DNA of 64,000 nucleotides from an uncultured Marinobacter sp. (GTDB lineage: Bacteria; Pseudomonadota; Gammaproteobacteria; Pseudomonadales; Oleiphilaceae), in NCBI RefSeq assembly GCF_947259545.1, contig NZ_CAMYMK010000008.1, positions 186,001 through 250,000 of the forward strand, read 5' to 3'. Below the pieces are notes generated by a model. That model was given only the letters and a program-made list of their open reading frames with translations, was not told the origin of the DNA and made no database searches. Shown in pieces: positions 52,374 through 61,644 of this stretch (its first letter is position 1; each line of letters begins with the position of its first letter). A program made the position numbers and the translations under genes.

Positions 52374-53357
52374 CTACTTGCTCCCGGCGTACCCAAGCTC
52401 CTTGTCCACCAGATTGAACAGCTCCTCACCACCATGCCAGCGATCAAAGTTCTCCAGGAACTGGTCGGTAAGGGCGCGTTTCCAGCCGATGAAGTCTCCG
52501 GCCATATGGGCTGTCATGATGACGTTTTCCATGTCCCACAGTGGATGATCTTCCGGTAGCGGTTCTTCCTCGAACACATCCAGGCCTGCGCCAGCGATTT
52601 CGCCATCGCGCAGTGCCTCGACCAGGTCATCGGTCTTCACAATGGGGCCGCGGCCGATGTTGATCAGCCGGGCGTGAGGGCGCATGGTTTTGAACGCCTT
52701 GCTGTCGAACAGGCCTTCGGTCTGGGGCGTCAGGGGGGCGGCGATTACCACGTAATCCACCAGCGCCAGTTGTTGAAACAGGTCGTCGTTGCTGTGAACG
52801 GCGACAAAGTCGGGGTCGTCATGGCGGGCCCTGCGGGCGATGCCGTGGGGTTTCATGCCAATGGCGCTGACCAGGCGAGCGATCTGGCGACCGATGGAAC
52901 CGGCGCCCACTACAAGCACCTGATTGCCCTGTGCACGCTCTGTGTCCCGATGCTGCCACTTGTGGTCCATCTGCAGGCGAATGGATCGGGGGAAGTCCTT
53001 GGCGAACATCAGAATGGTGCAGAGCACATATTCCGCTATGGTTCGGTCAAAAATGCCCCGGGCGTTGGTGACCGTGACAGCGCCGTTGATCAGCGCAGGA
53101 AACATCAGCGCATCGACGCCGGCGCTGGTGGCGTGTATCCACTGAAGTTTATCCGCCGCAGGCCATGCGGCTTCGAGGGCTTCAGTGCGAAAGTCCGTGA
53201 CCATCATTACATCGGTGCCGGGCAGGGTATCCCTCAGAGTAGGCTCGTCACAGGCAAACCGTACGGTGGCCCTGGCCCGTAGAGCATCCATTCCGGGCGG
53301 TTCCTGCTCGTCCGGGGCAGTCAGAACGGTTACAACCGGTTTGCTGTGTTTTGTCAT
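52374..53357 (-). CDS. D-2-hydroxyacid dehydrogenase
   Basis: VLVVGAGSIGRQIARLVSAIGMKPHGIARR, LINIGRGPIVKTDDLVEALRDGEIAGAGLDVFEEEPLPEDHPLW. Confidence 0.92.
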   Translation of the reverse strand: MTKHSKPVVTVLTAPDEQEPPGMDALRARATVRFACDEPTLRDTLPGTDVMMVTDFRTEALEAAWPAADKLQWIHATSAGVDALMFPALINGAVTVTNARGIFDRTIAEYVLCTILMFAKDFPRSIRLQMDHKWQHRDTERAQGNQVLVVGAGSIGRQIARLVSAIGMKPHGIARRARHDDPDFVAVHSNDDLFQQLALVDYVVIAAPLTPQTEGLFDSKAFKTMRPHARLINIGRGPIVKTDDLVEALRDGEIAGAGLDVFEEEPLPEDHPLWDMENVIMTAHMAGDFIGWKRALTDQFLENFDRWHGGEELFNLVDKELGYAGSK

Positions 53358-53617
53358 CTGTCCTCCACTCACCTGAACACTCTTTTGGGGGGAGCTGGAA
53401 CGCTTGGTAAGGCGTTACGATCCAACCTTGTACAGTCTGGTTCGCGGGTGGCGGACGGTCAACCTGAGATGCTGAAATGGGGGCGTTCAGGGGCCGGGCA
53501 GTGACTGGTGCTCCGGACCCTGAATCTTTCTGTTGTTATGCCTTGTCGGCCCCATCTTTACTGACTAACCTGCATGAGTAGCTTCTTTTTTTTGCCTTGT
53601 TTGCAGGAGGTGTTTTT

Positions 53618-54844
53618 ATGGCCGAAGCCGCCAACAACGAAACTGGCCAGACCAAGCCCCGGAAAGTGAAGTATCGCAAGAGCAAGGCCAGTTGGAACCC
53701 CGCCATGCAGGCAGTTCCGGTCCCCGGCATTCGTCGCATGGTGAATATGGCGGCCACCATGAAGGATGTGATTCATCTGTCCATTGGTCAGCCTGACTTG
53801 CCAACACCCAAGCATATTATCGATGCCTACATCGACGCCCTGAATGCCGGGCAAACCGGTTACACCATGGACGCAGGTTTGCCTGAACTACTGGTGGCTC
53901 TGCGCGATTATTACGGCAAGCGCTATAACCGGCGGCTGACCCGGGATAATATCCTGATCACCAGTGGTGCCACGGAGGCGATGTACCTGGCTATCTCCGC
54001 CACATCGGCACCCGGGCGACAGTTTATCGTGACCGATCCGTCGTTCCTGCTCTATGCCCCACTGATCCGCATGAATGGCGGCGAGGTCAAGTTTGTCCCC
54101 ACGCGTGCCGAGAATAACCATCAGTTGGATCCGGACGAAGTGATCCGAGCCATGGGCGCCCGAACCTTTGCCCTGATCCTCAACAACCCGAACAATCCCA
54201 CTGGAGCGGTCTATCCCCGCAGTACGGTGGAGACCATTCTGGAAGAATGTGCTTACCGCGGGATTCAGGTTTACTCGGATGAGGTCTACGATCACCTGAT
54301 TTTTGACGATGACGACTTTGCCAGCGTACTGAACTGTTCGATGGACCTGGATAACATCATGTGTATCAGCAGTTTTTCCAAAACCTACAGCATGGCAGGG
54401 CTACGGATCGGATGGGTCATTTCGAGCCAGGCAGCCATCAAGTCCCTGCGTCGCTATCATATGTTCACCACCTCGGTGGCCAACACGCCATCCCAGTTTG
54501 CCGGGGTCGCGGCACTGACCGGTGACCAGCAGTGCGTCAAGGATATGGTGGACATTTACCGGGAGCGCCGTGACAAGGTGACGGAGTTGATCGATCAGAC
54601 GCCCCATATGACCGGTTACAAACCAGGCGGTGCATTCTTTGCGTTCCCGGATCTGCCGCCCCATGTGGATGGCTCTGACCTGGCGTTGCGAATGTTGAAG
54701 GAAACCGGTGTATGCGTGGTTCCTGGCGATGCCTTTGGCGAGCACTGTACCAATGCCGTCAGAATCAGCTTCTCCACCACTTGCGAGAAGCTGGAAGAAG
54801 CCTTCGACCGGATTATACCGTGGATGGCCAAGCAACAGTTCTGA
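53618..54844 (+). CDS. Pyridoxal-phosphate-dependent class I/II aminotransferase
   Basis: LSIGQPDLPTPKHIIDAYIDALNAGQTGYT, NNPNNPTGAVY, SSFSKTYSMAGLRIGW. Confidence 0.93.
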   Translation: MAEAANNETGQTKPRKVKYRKSKASWNPAMQAVPVPGIRRMVNMAATMKDVIHLSIGQPDLPTPKHIIDAYIDALNAGQTGYTMDAGLPELLVALRDYYGKRYNRRLTRDNILITSGATEAMYLAISATSAPGRQFIVTDPSFLLYAPLIRMNGGEVKFVPTRAENNHQLDPDEVIRAMGARTFALILNNPNNPTGAVYPRSTVETILEECAYRGIQVYSDEVYDHLIFDDDDFASVLNCSMDLDNIMCISSFSKTYSMAGLRIGWVISSQAAIKSLRRYHMFTTSVANTPSQFAGVAALTGDQQCVKDMVDIYRERRDKVTELIDQTPHMTGYKPGGAFFAFPDLPPHVDGSDLALRMLKETGVCVVPGDAFGEHCTNAVRISFSTTCEKLEEAFDRIIPWMAKQQF

Positions 54845-54851
54845 GGTGGAT

Positions 54852-55043
54852 ATGTCAGCCCTGGACTCGGTTCTCATTCAGTGCCCGTACTGCTGGGAGA
54901 CGCTGGATATCAGCGTCGACCCCTCAGTGCCGGAGCAGGAGTATGTTGAGGACTGCCAGGTCTGCTGCCAACCGATACTGCTGAAGGTCATCGTGGGCGA
55001 TGACCTGACGCCTCATGTGGAGGTTCACGCAGAGAATGAGTGA
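54852..55043 (+). CDS. CPXCG motif-containing cysteine-rich protein
   Basis: 63 aa MSALDSVLIQCPYCWETLDISVDPSVPEQEYVEDCQVCCQPILL. Confidence 0.88.
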   Translation: MSALDSVLIQCPYCWETLDISVDPSVPEQEYVEDCQVCCQPILLKVIVGDDLTPHVEVHAENE

Positions 55044-55130
55044 TCCTTTCTAACGAAGTCTTAACCTACTCTGTGCTCGGGATGGCTTAGGCTAGGTCGT
55101 CGTAATCTTGATCATTCCGGAGAAAAATCC

Positions 55131-55700
55131 ATGCTTTTGAAGCGATCGTCCGTATTGCCGGCCGTCCTCATTCTGGCAGTCAGCCTCATCAGCGGTTGTG
55201 CCACGCTGTCACCGTACTCGATCTCGGAAGGCACTCTGGAACGCCATCTTCAGGATGTCGTCACCACTTTTGACCGGGAACAATTGAAAAGTGGTTCGCC
55301 GTTAAGCTTGAGCCTGAGTGATGCCGACATCACCCTGGGGCCCGACGGCCGGGACGTGGCCGTAATAGATCTCAAAGGCCAGGTGGCACTCAACGCCCTG
55401 ATGGCCAAACTCCCGGTGAATCTGGCGTTAAAAGTGGAAGGAGCGCCGGTTTATGATGCCGAGGAACGGGCGGTTTATATCCGTCGCCTGCAGCTGCTCG
55501 AGAGCAGTATTGATTCACCGTTGTTCAAAGGCGAACTCAAGCCGGTGACCGACAACGTCATGCGGGTAGTGGCGCAAATGCTGGAAACCATGCCAGTCTA
55601 CAGATTGGATGACACAGACCTTGCCCAGCGTATGTTCGGACTGGTGCCCATGGACGTCCGGGTGGCTCCCGGTCGGCTTGAGTTTGTGATGGCAGAGTAA
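55131..55700 (+). CDS. DUF1439-like lipoprotein
   Basis: Lipobox LISGCA at N-terminus; 189 aa; SPLSLSLSDADITLGPDGRDVAVIDLKGQVALNALMAKLPVNLALK. Confidence 0.75.
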   Translation: MLLKRSSVLPAVLILAVSLISGCATLSPYSISEGTLERHLQDVVTTFDREQLKSGSPLSLSLSDADITLGPDGRDVAVIDLKGQVALNALMAKLPVNLALKVEGAPVYDAEERAVYIRRLQLLESSIDSPLFKGELKPVTDNVMRVVAQMLETMPVYRLDDTDLAQRMFGLVPMDVRVAPGRLEFVMAE

Positions 55701-55716
55701 TCGGGGAAGTGTCTGC

Positions 55717-55743
55717 AAGGGGCCGGATTCAGCGGCCCCTTTG
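55717..55743. terminator. Hairpin between convergent lipoprotein and aminotransferase genes
   Basis: AAGGGGCC ggattcagc GGCCCCTT followed by a short T run. Confidence 0.6.
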
Positions 55744-55767
55744 ACGTTATCCGCGTTGTCGGACTGA

Positions 55768-57027
55768 TCAGGCGGTTGCCTTCAGGGCTTCCTCAAAGAC
55801 GCTCACCGCCTCATCAATCTGTTGTTCATTGACGATCAGCGGCGGCAGCCAGCGTACGATCTCCTGGTAGGGGCCGCAGCGCAGCATCAACAAGCCGCGC
55901 TTCTCGCATTCCTTGAGAATCCTGCCGGCACGGTCACCGTCCGGAGCGTTGTCCCGGCGCATTTCCACGCCCACCATCAGGCCCATACCGCGAACGTCCG
56001 CCATGTCCGGATAGTCGTTCTTCAGGTTATGGAGGCTGTCCCAAAGACGCTTGCCCATCTTGTTGGCGTTCTCGACCAGGCCTTCTTCCCGGATAACGTC
56101 GATGGTTGCAATGGCTGCGGCGGCAGCCACTGCGTTGCCGCCATAGGTGCCACCCTGGGAACCTGGCCAGCCCTTGGACATGGTGTCTTCCGATGCCGCC
56201 AGGGCTGAAATCGGGAAGCCGCTGGCCAGGCCCTTGGCGATCATGATGGCGTCCGGCGTCACACCAAAGTGCTGGTGGGCCCAGAACTGACCGCTGCGAC
56301 CAAAGCCGGCCTGAACTTCATCGAACACCAGCATGATGCCATGCTTGTCACAGCGCTCCCGCAGGCCTTTCAGGAACTTGGCATTGGCGGGTACATAGCC
56401 GCCTTCACCCTGCACCGGTTCGATCAGCATGGCGGCGGTTTCCCTGGGTGCGGAATAGGTGACAAAGATCCGGTCCAGTTCCCGCAGGCAGAAATCGGTG
56501 GTGTCCTCAAGATTCCAGCCGTAGTGGTGGGCGTGGGGGAACGGGGCCACGACAACACCGCCCATCATCGGGCTAACGCCGGCACGGAGCCCGACGCTGG
56601 AGGTGGTCAGCGAAAGCGAGCCCATGGTGCGCCCGTGAAAGCCACCATGGAAGACAATGATGTTCGGGCGTCCTGTGGCCTGACGCACCAGACGGATTGC
56701 GCCCTCCGCTACTTCGGTGCCGGCGTTGGAGAAAAAAAACGCATTCAGCGGATCCGGGGTGAGTTCTCCCAGTTTCTCCGCCAATTCCGGTAAGCGTGGA
56801 TTCATCACCGTGGTGGCCTGGGCATGGATCATGGTGGCGACCTGTTTTTGCGCCGCCTCTACAATTTTCGGGTGGCAATGACCGGTGCTGGTGACGCCGA
56901 TGCCGGAGGTGAAATCAAGATAGCGCCTGCCATCCGGGTCAATGATATAAGCGCCTTCGCCCTTGGCTGCGGTGATGCCAGTCGCCTGTTTCAGCAGTGG
57001 TGATAACTTGCCTTTATGGTCGGTCAC
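55768..57027 (-). CDS. Class III aminotransferase (GabT/acetylornithine aminotransferase-like)
   Basis: YLDFTSGIGVTSTGHCHPKIVEAAQKQ, LVFDEVQAGFGRSGQFWAHQHFGVTPDAIMIAKGLASGFP. Confidence 0.92.
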   Translation of the reverse strand: MTDHKGKLSPLLKQATGITAAKGEGAYIIDPDGRRYLDFTSGIGVTSTGHCHPKIVEAAQKQVATMIHAQATTVMNPRLPELAEKLGELTPDPLNAFFFSNAGTEVAEGAIRLVRQATGRPNIIVFHGGFHGRTMGSLSLTTSSVGLRAGVSPMMGGVVVAPFPHAHHYGWNLEDTTDFCLRELDRIFVTYSAPRETAAMLIEPVQGEGGYVPANAKFLKGLRERCDKHGIMLVFDEVQAGFGRSGQFWAHQHFGVTPDAIMIAKGLASGFPISALAASEDTMSKGWPGSQGGTYGGNAVAAAAAIATIDVIREEGLVENANKMGKRLWDSLHNLKNDYPDMADVRGMGLMVGVEMRRDNAPDGDRAGRILKECEKRGLLMLRCGPYQEIVRWLPPLIVNEQQIDEAVSVFEEALKATA

Positions 57028-57104
57028 GGTGCACCTCCCGAAGTGAATTTAGTCCCTCTTGCAGACTAGCCCTAAAAAGACGCTTTTCAAATGCATGAGA
57101 AAGA

Positions 57105-58262
57105 TTAGTTGTCTTTAAGGCGACGGCAGATCGCGGCGCCGACTTCATGGGTGCTGCGCTGCATTCCGGAGTTCTCAGCAAGATCTGCCGCTACGGCGTC
57201 AAACAGCGTCTTGCCGGCAGCAGCCACCGCCGGATCCTTACGCCCCAGCCACTCCAGCATGCGTGCGGTAGTGAACAGCATGGCCGTGGGATCTGCCAGT
57301 CCCTGGCCGGCAATATCGGGGGCACTGCCGTGAGTTGGCTCAAACATGGATGGCATCGAAGCGTCGGTGGGGTTCAGGTTGCACGAAGGGGCAACCCCCA
57401 TGCCTCCGGACAACACAGCGGCAAGATCCGTCAGGATGTCACCCTGCAGGTTGCTGGCAACCACGACATCAAATGCCCACGGACACTGCACGAACTTCAT
57501 GCAGGCGGCATCCACCAGTTCATGATGGGTGGCGACATCCGGGTACTCTTTGCTGATCTCCTCAAAGGCCTCAGAGTACATATCACCCCAGTAGCGCAGG
57601 GCATTGCGCTTGGTGATAATGCAAACCTGGCTTTCGCAGGTGCGGCCATCCAGAGTTTTGAACTGACGTGTGCGCCCCTGTTTCATCCGCTCGCCGGCGC
57701 GCAGGCGGGCCTGCTCAAATCCGTAGCGAATAATCCGGTCGGTGGCGTAACGGGTGAACACCTCCATCTGTGTGGCGACTTCGTCAGGGGTACCTTTGCG
57801 CAGGCGACCACCCTGACTGACGTATTCGCCTTCGCTGTTTTCCCGGATGACCAGCATGTCGATGTCTTTGGCACGTTCATCGGCCAGGTACTGACGCGCT
57901 CCCGGCAATAGCCGTGCGGGCCGCTCACAAACCCATTGATCAAACCCCTTGCGCATATCCAGCAGTGGCGCCAGTGAAATGCTGTCAGGCAACAGGTAGC
58001 GTTGTGGATCATCTACTGGCCCCGGATCGCCAAGCGCGCCCAGCAGGATGGCATCAAATGCTTTGAGTTGTTCCAGGGCGTTTTCCGGCATGGATGCGCC
58101 ATGTTCCTCATGCCAGGCATGGGATGGCCAGGGAAAGCGGGTCCATTCCAGGTCCAGGTTATGCGTGGAGCGCAGTGTCTCCAGGCAACGCACGGCCTCA
58201 GCGACAACTTCAGGGCCAATACCATCGCCGGGGGTAATTGCGATTCGGGATTTCTGGGCCAT
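57105..58262 (-). CDS. Isocitrate/isopropylmalate dehydrogenase family (tartrate dehydrogenase-like)
   Basis: MAQKSRIAITPGDGIGPEVVAEAVRCLE, VIRENSEGEYVSQGGRLRKG, EPTHGSAPDIAGQGLADPTAMLFTTARMLEWLG. Confidence 0.92.
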   Translation of the reverse strand: MAQKSRIAITPGDGIGPEVVAEAVRCLETLRSTHNLDLEWTRFPWPSHAWHEEHGASMPENALEQLKAFDAILLGALGDPGPVDDPQRYLLPDSISLAPLLDMRKGFDQWVCERPARLLPGARQYLADERAKDIDMLVIRENSEGEYVSQGGRLRKGTPDEVATQMEVFTRYATDRIIRYGFEQARLRAGERMKQGRTRQFKTLDGRTCESQVCIITKRNALRYWGDMYSEAFEEISKEYPDVATHHELVDAACMKFVQCPWAFDVVVASNLQGDILTDLAAVLSGGMGVAPSCNLNPTDASMPSMFEPTHGSAPDIAGQGLADPTAMLFTTARMLEWLGRKDPAVAAAGKTLFDAVAADLAENSGMQRSTHEVGAAICRRLKDN

Positions 58263-58610
58263 TCCGCGAGCTCCTGTTGGCTTCTTGAATCGTATAGAAC
58301 TGTAGCTGTCAGTGTAGTCTCGTGGTTTGGGGATGCCAGAGTTTTGAATAATTGGCGTTTTACCAGGGAGGGCTTCGAGGCTATAGTTGAAAAAGTTTAT
58401 TGATTCTAAACTCAATTTGCTCGTTAGAGGGCAGTCAAGGAGAGGATGTGAACCGGCCTGCCGTTCTGTTTGATGAGTCTAAATGTGAACAATGTACGTG
58501 TGGCGAGAGATTGTTTTTTCCTTCTCATTTGCCTTCCAGCCCATCGTTGATGCGCAGAGCAAAGCCATTTTTGCTTAATTTTCCGGACTATTAGTCATTG
58601 AGGTTACATC

Positions 58611-58967
58611 TTGCTGTATCGCATTGTTACGATTGTTGGTGGACTGGTCTTTGTCATTGTCCTGTTCGCGCTGATCTGGTTTTTCTGTAAGCAGTTCTTG
58701 TTACGTCACGGTGTTCAGGATCAGGTGTCCGACCGGGCAACGGTTCTGGCTACCTGGACGTTTGCCGGCATCAGTGTCGGGCTGGTGTTCGCCGTGGTGG
58801 GTGCGTTTATTCTGGGTCCCTGGGCGTTCTACCGCACCTTACGGGGGCATGATGTGCCTGTTTCCGATGGTGCGGCTATCTGGTGGGGATTTGGCATTGT
58901 GGCACTGTCCATGGCTATCACCACCGCCGGGTTCCTCGGGTTCCTTGCCCTGGTCGGCGCCTACTGA
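58611..58967 (+). CDS. Small predicted membrane protein (three hydrophobic segments)
   Basis: 118 aa with hydrophobic stretches IVTIVGGLVFVIVLFALIWFF, FAGISVGLVFAVVGAFILGPW, GFGIVALSMAITTAGFLGFLALVG. Confidence 0.6.
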   Translation: MLYRIVTIVGGLVFVIVLFALIWFFCKQFLLRHGVQDQVSDRATVLATWTFAGISVGLVFAVVGAFILGPWAFYRTLRGHDVPVSDGAAIWWGFGIVALSMAITTAGFLGFLALVGAY

Positions 58968-58976
58968 CCGGCGCTC

Positions 58977-59870
58977 TCAGGCAATATGTCGGAGTTGTTC
59001 GCGGAACCAGATCAATGCGGGTTCCCGTTCATAGGCCTTGTGCCAGTATAGATGCACATCCAGGCTGGGCAGGTCTGCTGGTGGCGTAAGAATGCTTATG
59101 TTTGCACGTTCAGCGATGATCCGCGCGTAGGTTTCCGGCATGGTCAGTAACAGGTCGGTCCCCTCGACGACCCGGCAGGCTGCGTAGTAATGCTGGCAAC
59201 GCAGGCGTATATGCCGTTGCACGCCCAGGCGCGACAGTTCGAAATCCTCAATCCCCGGGCCCTCTGTACGTGAGGACACCAGCACATGCTGGGCGGCAAT
59301 ATACCTGTCCATAGTCAGCTCGCCTTCAGTCAGTGGATGCCCGGCTCTCGCCAGCACCACTAATCGATCCCGCCGTAACAGCTCGTGGGCGGTCTGATTG
59401 CTCACTGGCAACAGCACGTCCACCGCAAAATCCAGCTTCCCGGCTGCCAGTTGGGTCTCCATATCCCGCCGTGGAATCCGCTGGCTGACGATTTCCAGCT
59501 CCGGGTACTGATCGAGCCGCTGCATGAGCTGTGGCAGGAAGGTCGATTCCAGAATATCCCGCAGGGCCAGGGAATAAGTCTTGCGCTGGGTGGCAGGATC
59601 GAAGGCATGGAACTGGTTAACCGCACCCTGAATCTGGGTAAGTCCGGGTCGCATGGACTCCAAGAATCGCCGGGCCAGGGGCGTGGGAATCATCTGGTTA
59701 CCCTGACGGGTAAACAGGGGATCATCAAAATGCTCCCGTAACCGGGACAGTGAATGACTGACGGCCGGTTGTGTCAGGTGCAGCGCCTTGGCCGCACGAG
59801 TGAGGCTACCTTCCCGATAGATGGTGTCAAAAACGTGCAGAAGATTAAGATCCAGCCGATTCAGGGCCAT
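58977..59870 (-). CDS. LysR-family transcriptional regulator
   Basis: MALNRLDLNLLHVFDTIYREGSLTRAAKALHLTQPAVSHSLSRLREHFDDPLF; divergent from the acyl-CoA dehydrogenase. Confidence 0.94.
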   Translation of the reverse strand: MALNRLDLNLLHVFDTIYREGSLTRAAKALHLTQPAVSHSLSRLREHFDDPLFTRQGNQMIPTPLARRFLESMRPGLTQIQGAVNQFHAFDPATQRKTYSLALRDILESTFLPQLMQRLDQYPELEIVSQRIPRRDMETQLAAGKLDFAVDVLLPVSNQTAHELLRRDRLVVLARAGHPLTEGELTMDRYIAAQHVLVSSRTEGPGIEDFELSRLGVQRHIRLRCQHYYAACRVVEGTDLLLTMPETYARIIAERANISILTPPADLPSLDVHLYWHKAYEREPALIWFREQLRHIA

Positions 59871-59989
59871 AATTTTACCGATCCATGAATAAGTATGACT
59901 AATAATAAATGATAAGAATAATTCAGTCGCGTAATAGTGTATTGGATCATAGACTGGTGGGATAGTGCACAACCAATGAGGGTACGACG

Positions 59990-61201
59990 ATGGATTTCAG
60001 TATTTCCGAAAAGGGCCAGGATTACCTCAACCGCGTGAAGCAATTCATGAAGGATGAGATATTCCCGATTGAAGAGCAGTACCACCGGGAGCTGGCTTCT
60101 CTGGATAACCGCTGGGTGGTGCTGCCCATCATCAAGGAACTGAAGGAAAAGGCCAAAGCTCAGGGCCTGTGGAACATGTTCTTCCCGGACGAAGAACACG
60201 GTTGTGGCCTACTTAATTCCGATTACGCTCTGATTGCCGAAGAAACCGGCCGCAGTTTCATTGCTCCGGAAATCTTCAACTGCAATGCGCCGGACACCGG
60301 CAATATGGAAGTGCTGATCCATTACGGCTCCGAAGAGCAGAAAGCCGAGTGGCTGCCGCGACTGCAAAGCGGTGAGATCCGCTCTGCTTTCTGTATGACC
60401 GAGCCGGCGGTTGCCTCTTCCGACGCGACCAACATGGAAGCCACCGCCATTGTTGAAGGTGATGAAGTAGTCCTCAACGGCCGAAAATGGTGGAGTACCG
60501 GCATTGGTCACCCGGATTGCAAGGTAGCCATCTTTATGGGCCTGACCGACCCGGATGCCCAGAAGCACCGCCGCCACTCCATGGTTCTGGTGCCGCTGGA
60601 TACCCCGGGCGTGAAGATTGAACGCATGCTGCCGGTATTTGGTGAATACGACGAGCCCTACGGCCACGGTGTTGTCTCTTTCGAGAATGTCCGTTTGCCG
60701 AAAAGTGCCTTTATTGCCGGCCCCGGCCGTGGTTTTGAAATCGCCCAGGGCCGTCTGGGACCGGGCCGTGTTCATCACTGTATGCGCGCTATCGGTGCCG
60801 CTGAGCGCACTCTGGAATTGCTGATCAAGCGTGCAACCAGCCGTGAAGCCTTTGGTCGCCCGATCGCGAAACTGGGCGGTAATCCGGACATTATCGCCAA
60901 TGCCCGCATGTCGATTGAGCAGGCCCGCTTGTTGACTCTCAAATGTGCCTGGGCGCTGGATACCAAGGGTATCGGCGGTGCTCTTCAGGAAGTTTCCATG
61001 ATCAAGGCGGTAATTCCGTCCATGCTGCAGACTATTGTGGATCAGGCGATTCAGATTCACGGTGGCGCTGGTGTCAGCGACGATGATTTCCCTCTGACGC
61101 AATTGTTCGCCTATGCTCGGGTATTGCGGCTGGCCGATGGGCCGGACGAGGTTCATCGGGCTATGGTGGCTCGCCTGGAGCTTCGCAAGTACAAGTCCTG
61201 A
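59990..61201 (+). CDS. Acyl-CoA dehydrogenase
   Basis: AFCMTEPAVASSDATNMEATA, RATSREAFGRPIAKLGGN, QIHGGAGVSDDDFPLTQLFAYARVLRLADGPDEVHR. Confidence 0.95.
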   Translation: MDFSISEKGQDYLNRVKQFMKDEIFPIEEQYHRELASLDNRWVVLPIIKELKEKAKAQGLWNMFFPDEEHGCGLLNSDYALIAEETGRSFIAPEIFNCNAPDTGNMEVLIHYGSEEQKAEWLPRLQSGEIRSAFCMTEPAVASSDATNMEATAIVEGDEVVLNGRKWWSTGIGHPDCKVAIFMGLTDPDAQKHRRHSMVLVPLDTPGVKIERMLPVFGEYDEPYGHGVVSFENVRLPKSAFIAGPGRGFEIAQGRLGPGRVHHCMRAIGAAERTLELLIKRATSREAFGRPIAKLGGNPDIIANARMSIEQARLLTLKCAWALDTKGIGGALQEVSMIKAVIPSMLQTIVDQAIQIHGGAGVSDDDFPLTQLFAYARVLRLADGPDEVHRAMVARLELRKYKS

Positions 61202-61242
61202 GCCTTGGGTTGGATCGCCCCCAGCCTTTGAGTTGGGCGTAG

Positions 61243-61355
61243 GGGGCCGGCGGGGCGGTGTTTCTGAAAACCGCTCCTTCGGCACATCCCTGTGGCGCTT
61301 CTGCTCCGCCATCCATGGCTCCGCAAATTTTCAGAAACACCGCCCCGCCGTCCCC
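61243..61355. repeat. Long-palindrome element, copy 2 (28-bp arms, one mismatch; 57-nt centre)
   Basis: GGGGCCGGCGGGGCGGTGTTTCTGAAAA (61243-61270) vs TTTTCAGAAACACCGCCCCGCCGTCCCC (61328-61355); centre contains CACATCCCTGTG and TGCTCCGCCATCCATGGCTCCGCA. Confidence 0.95.
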
Positions 61356-61482
61356 TTCGGACTGCGGAGTGGGATTCGGGGTTCAACGACGGCGAGAATT
61401 AGTCGGGTTCGACGGAGCTATTTATCGAATCGAAGTTTGCCAAAACCATAGGGCTTGACGAACAGCTTACTGAGATGTCGGG

Positions 61483-61595
61483 GAGCTGGTGCCTGGTCGG
61501 CCCTTCCAAAACGTTGCGGAGCCATGGATGGCGGAGCACAGCGTACAGGGACGTATCCACAGCGTGTTTTGGAAGGGCCGACCAGGCACCAGCTC
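61483..61595. repeat. Long-palindrome element, copy 3, opposite orientation (30-bp perfect arms; 53-nt centre)
   Basis: GAGCTGGTGCCTGGTCGGCCCTTCCAAAAC (61483-61512) and its exact reverse complement at 61566-61595; centre contains the reverse complement of TGCTCCGCCATCCATGGCTCCGCA. Confidence 0.95.
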
Positions 61596-61644
61596 ATGCA
61601 CCAAAGCAAAATATCCAAACTCAATAACAACGGTGAGAACACAC

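Noticed and set aside
50924-61595. The three long palindromes as plain intrinsic terminators
   Set aside because: No T tracts follow the arms, copy 1 sits after a complete terminator, and the conserved two-hairpin centre is unnecessary for termination.
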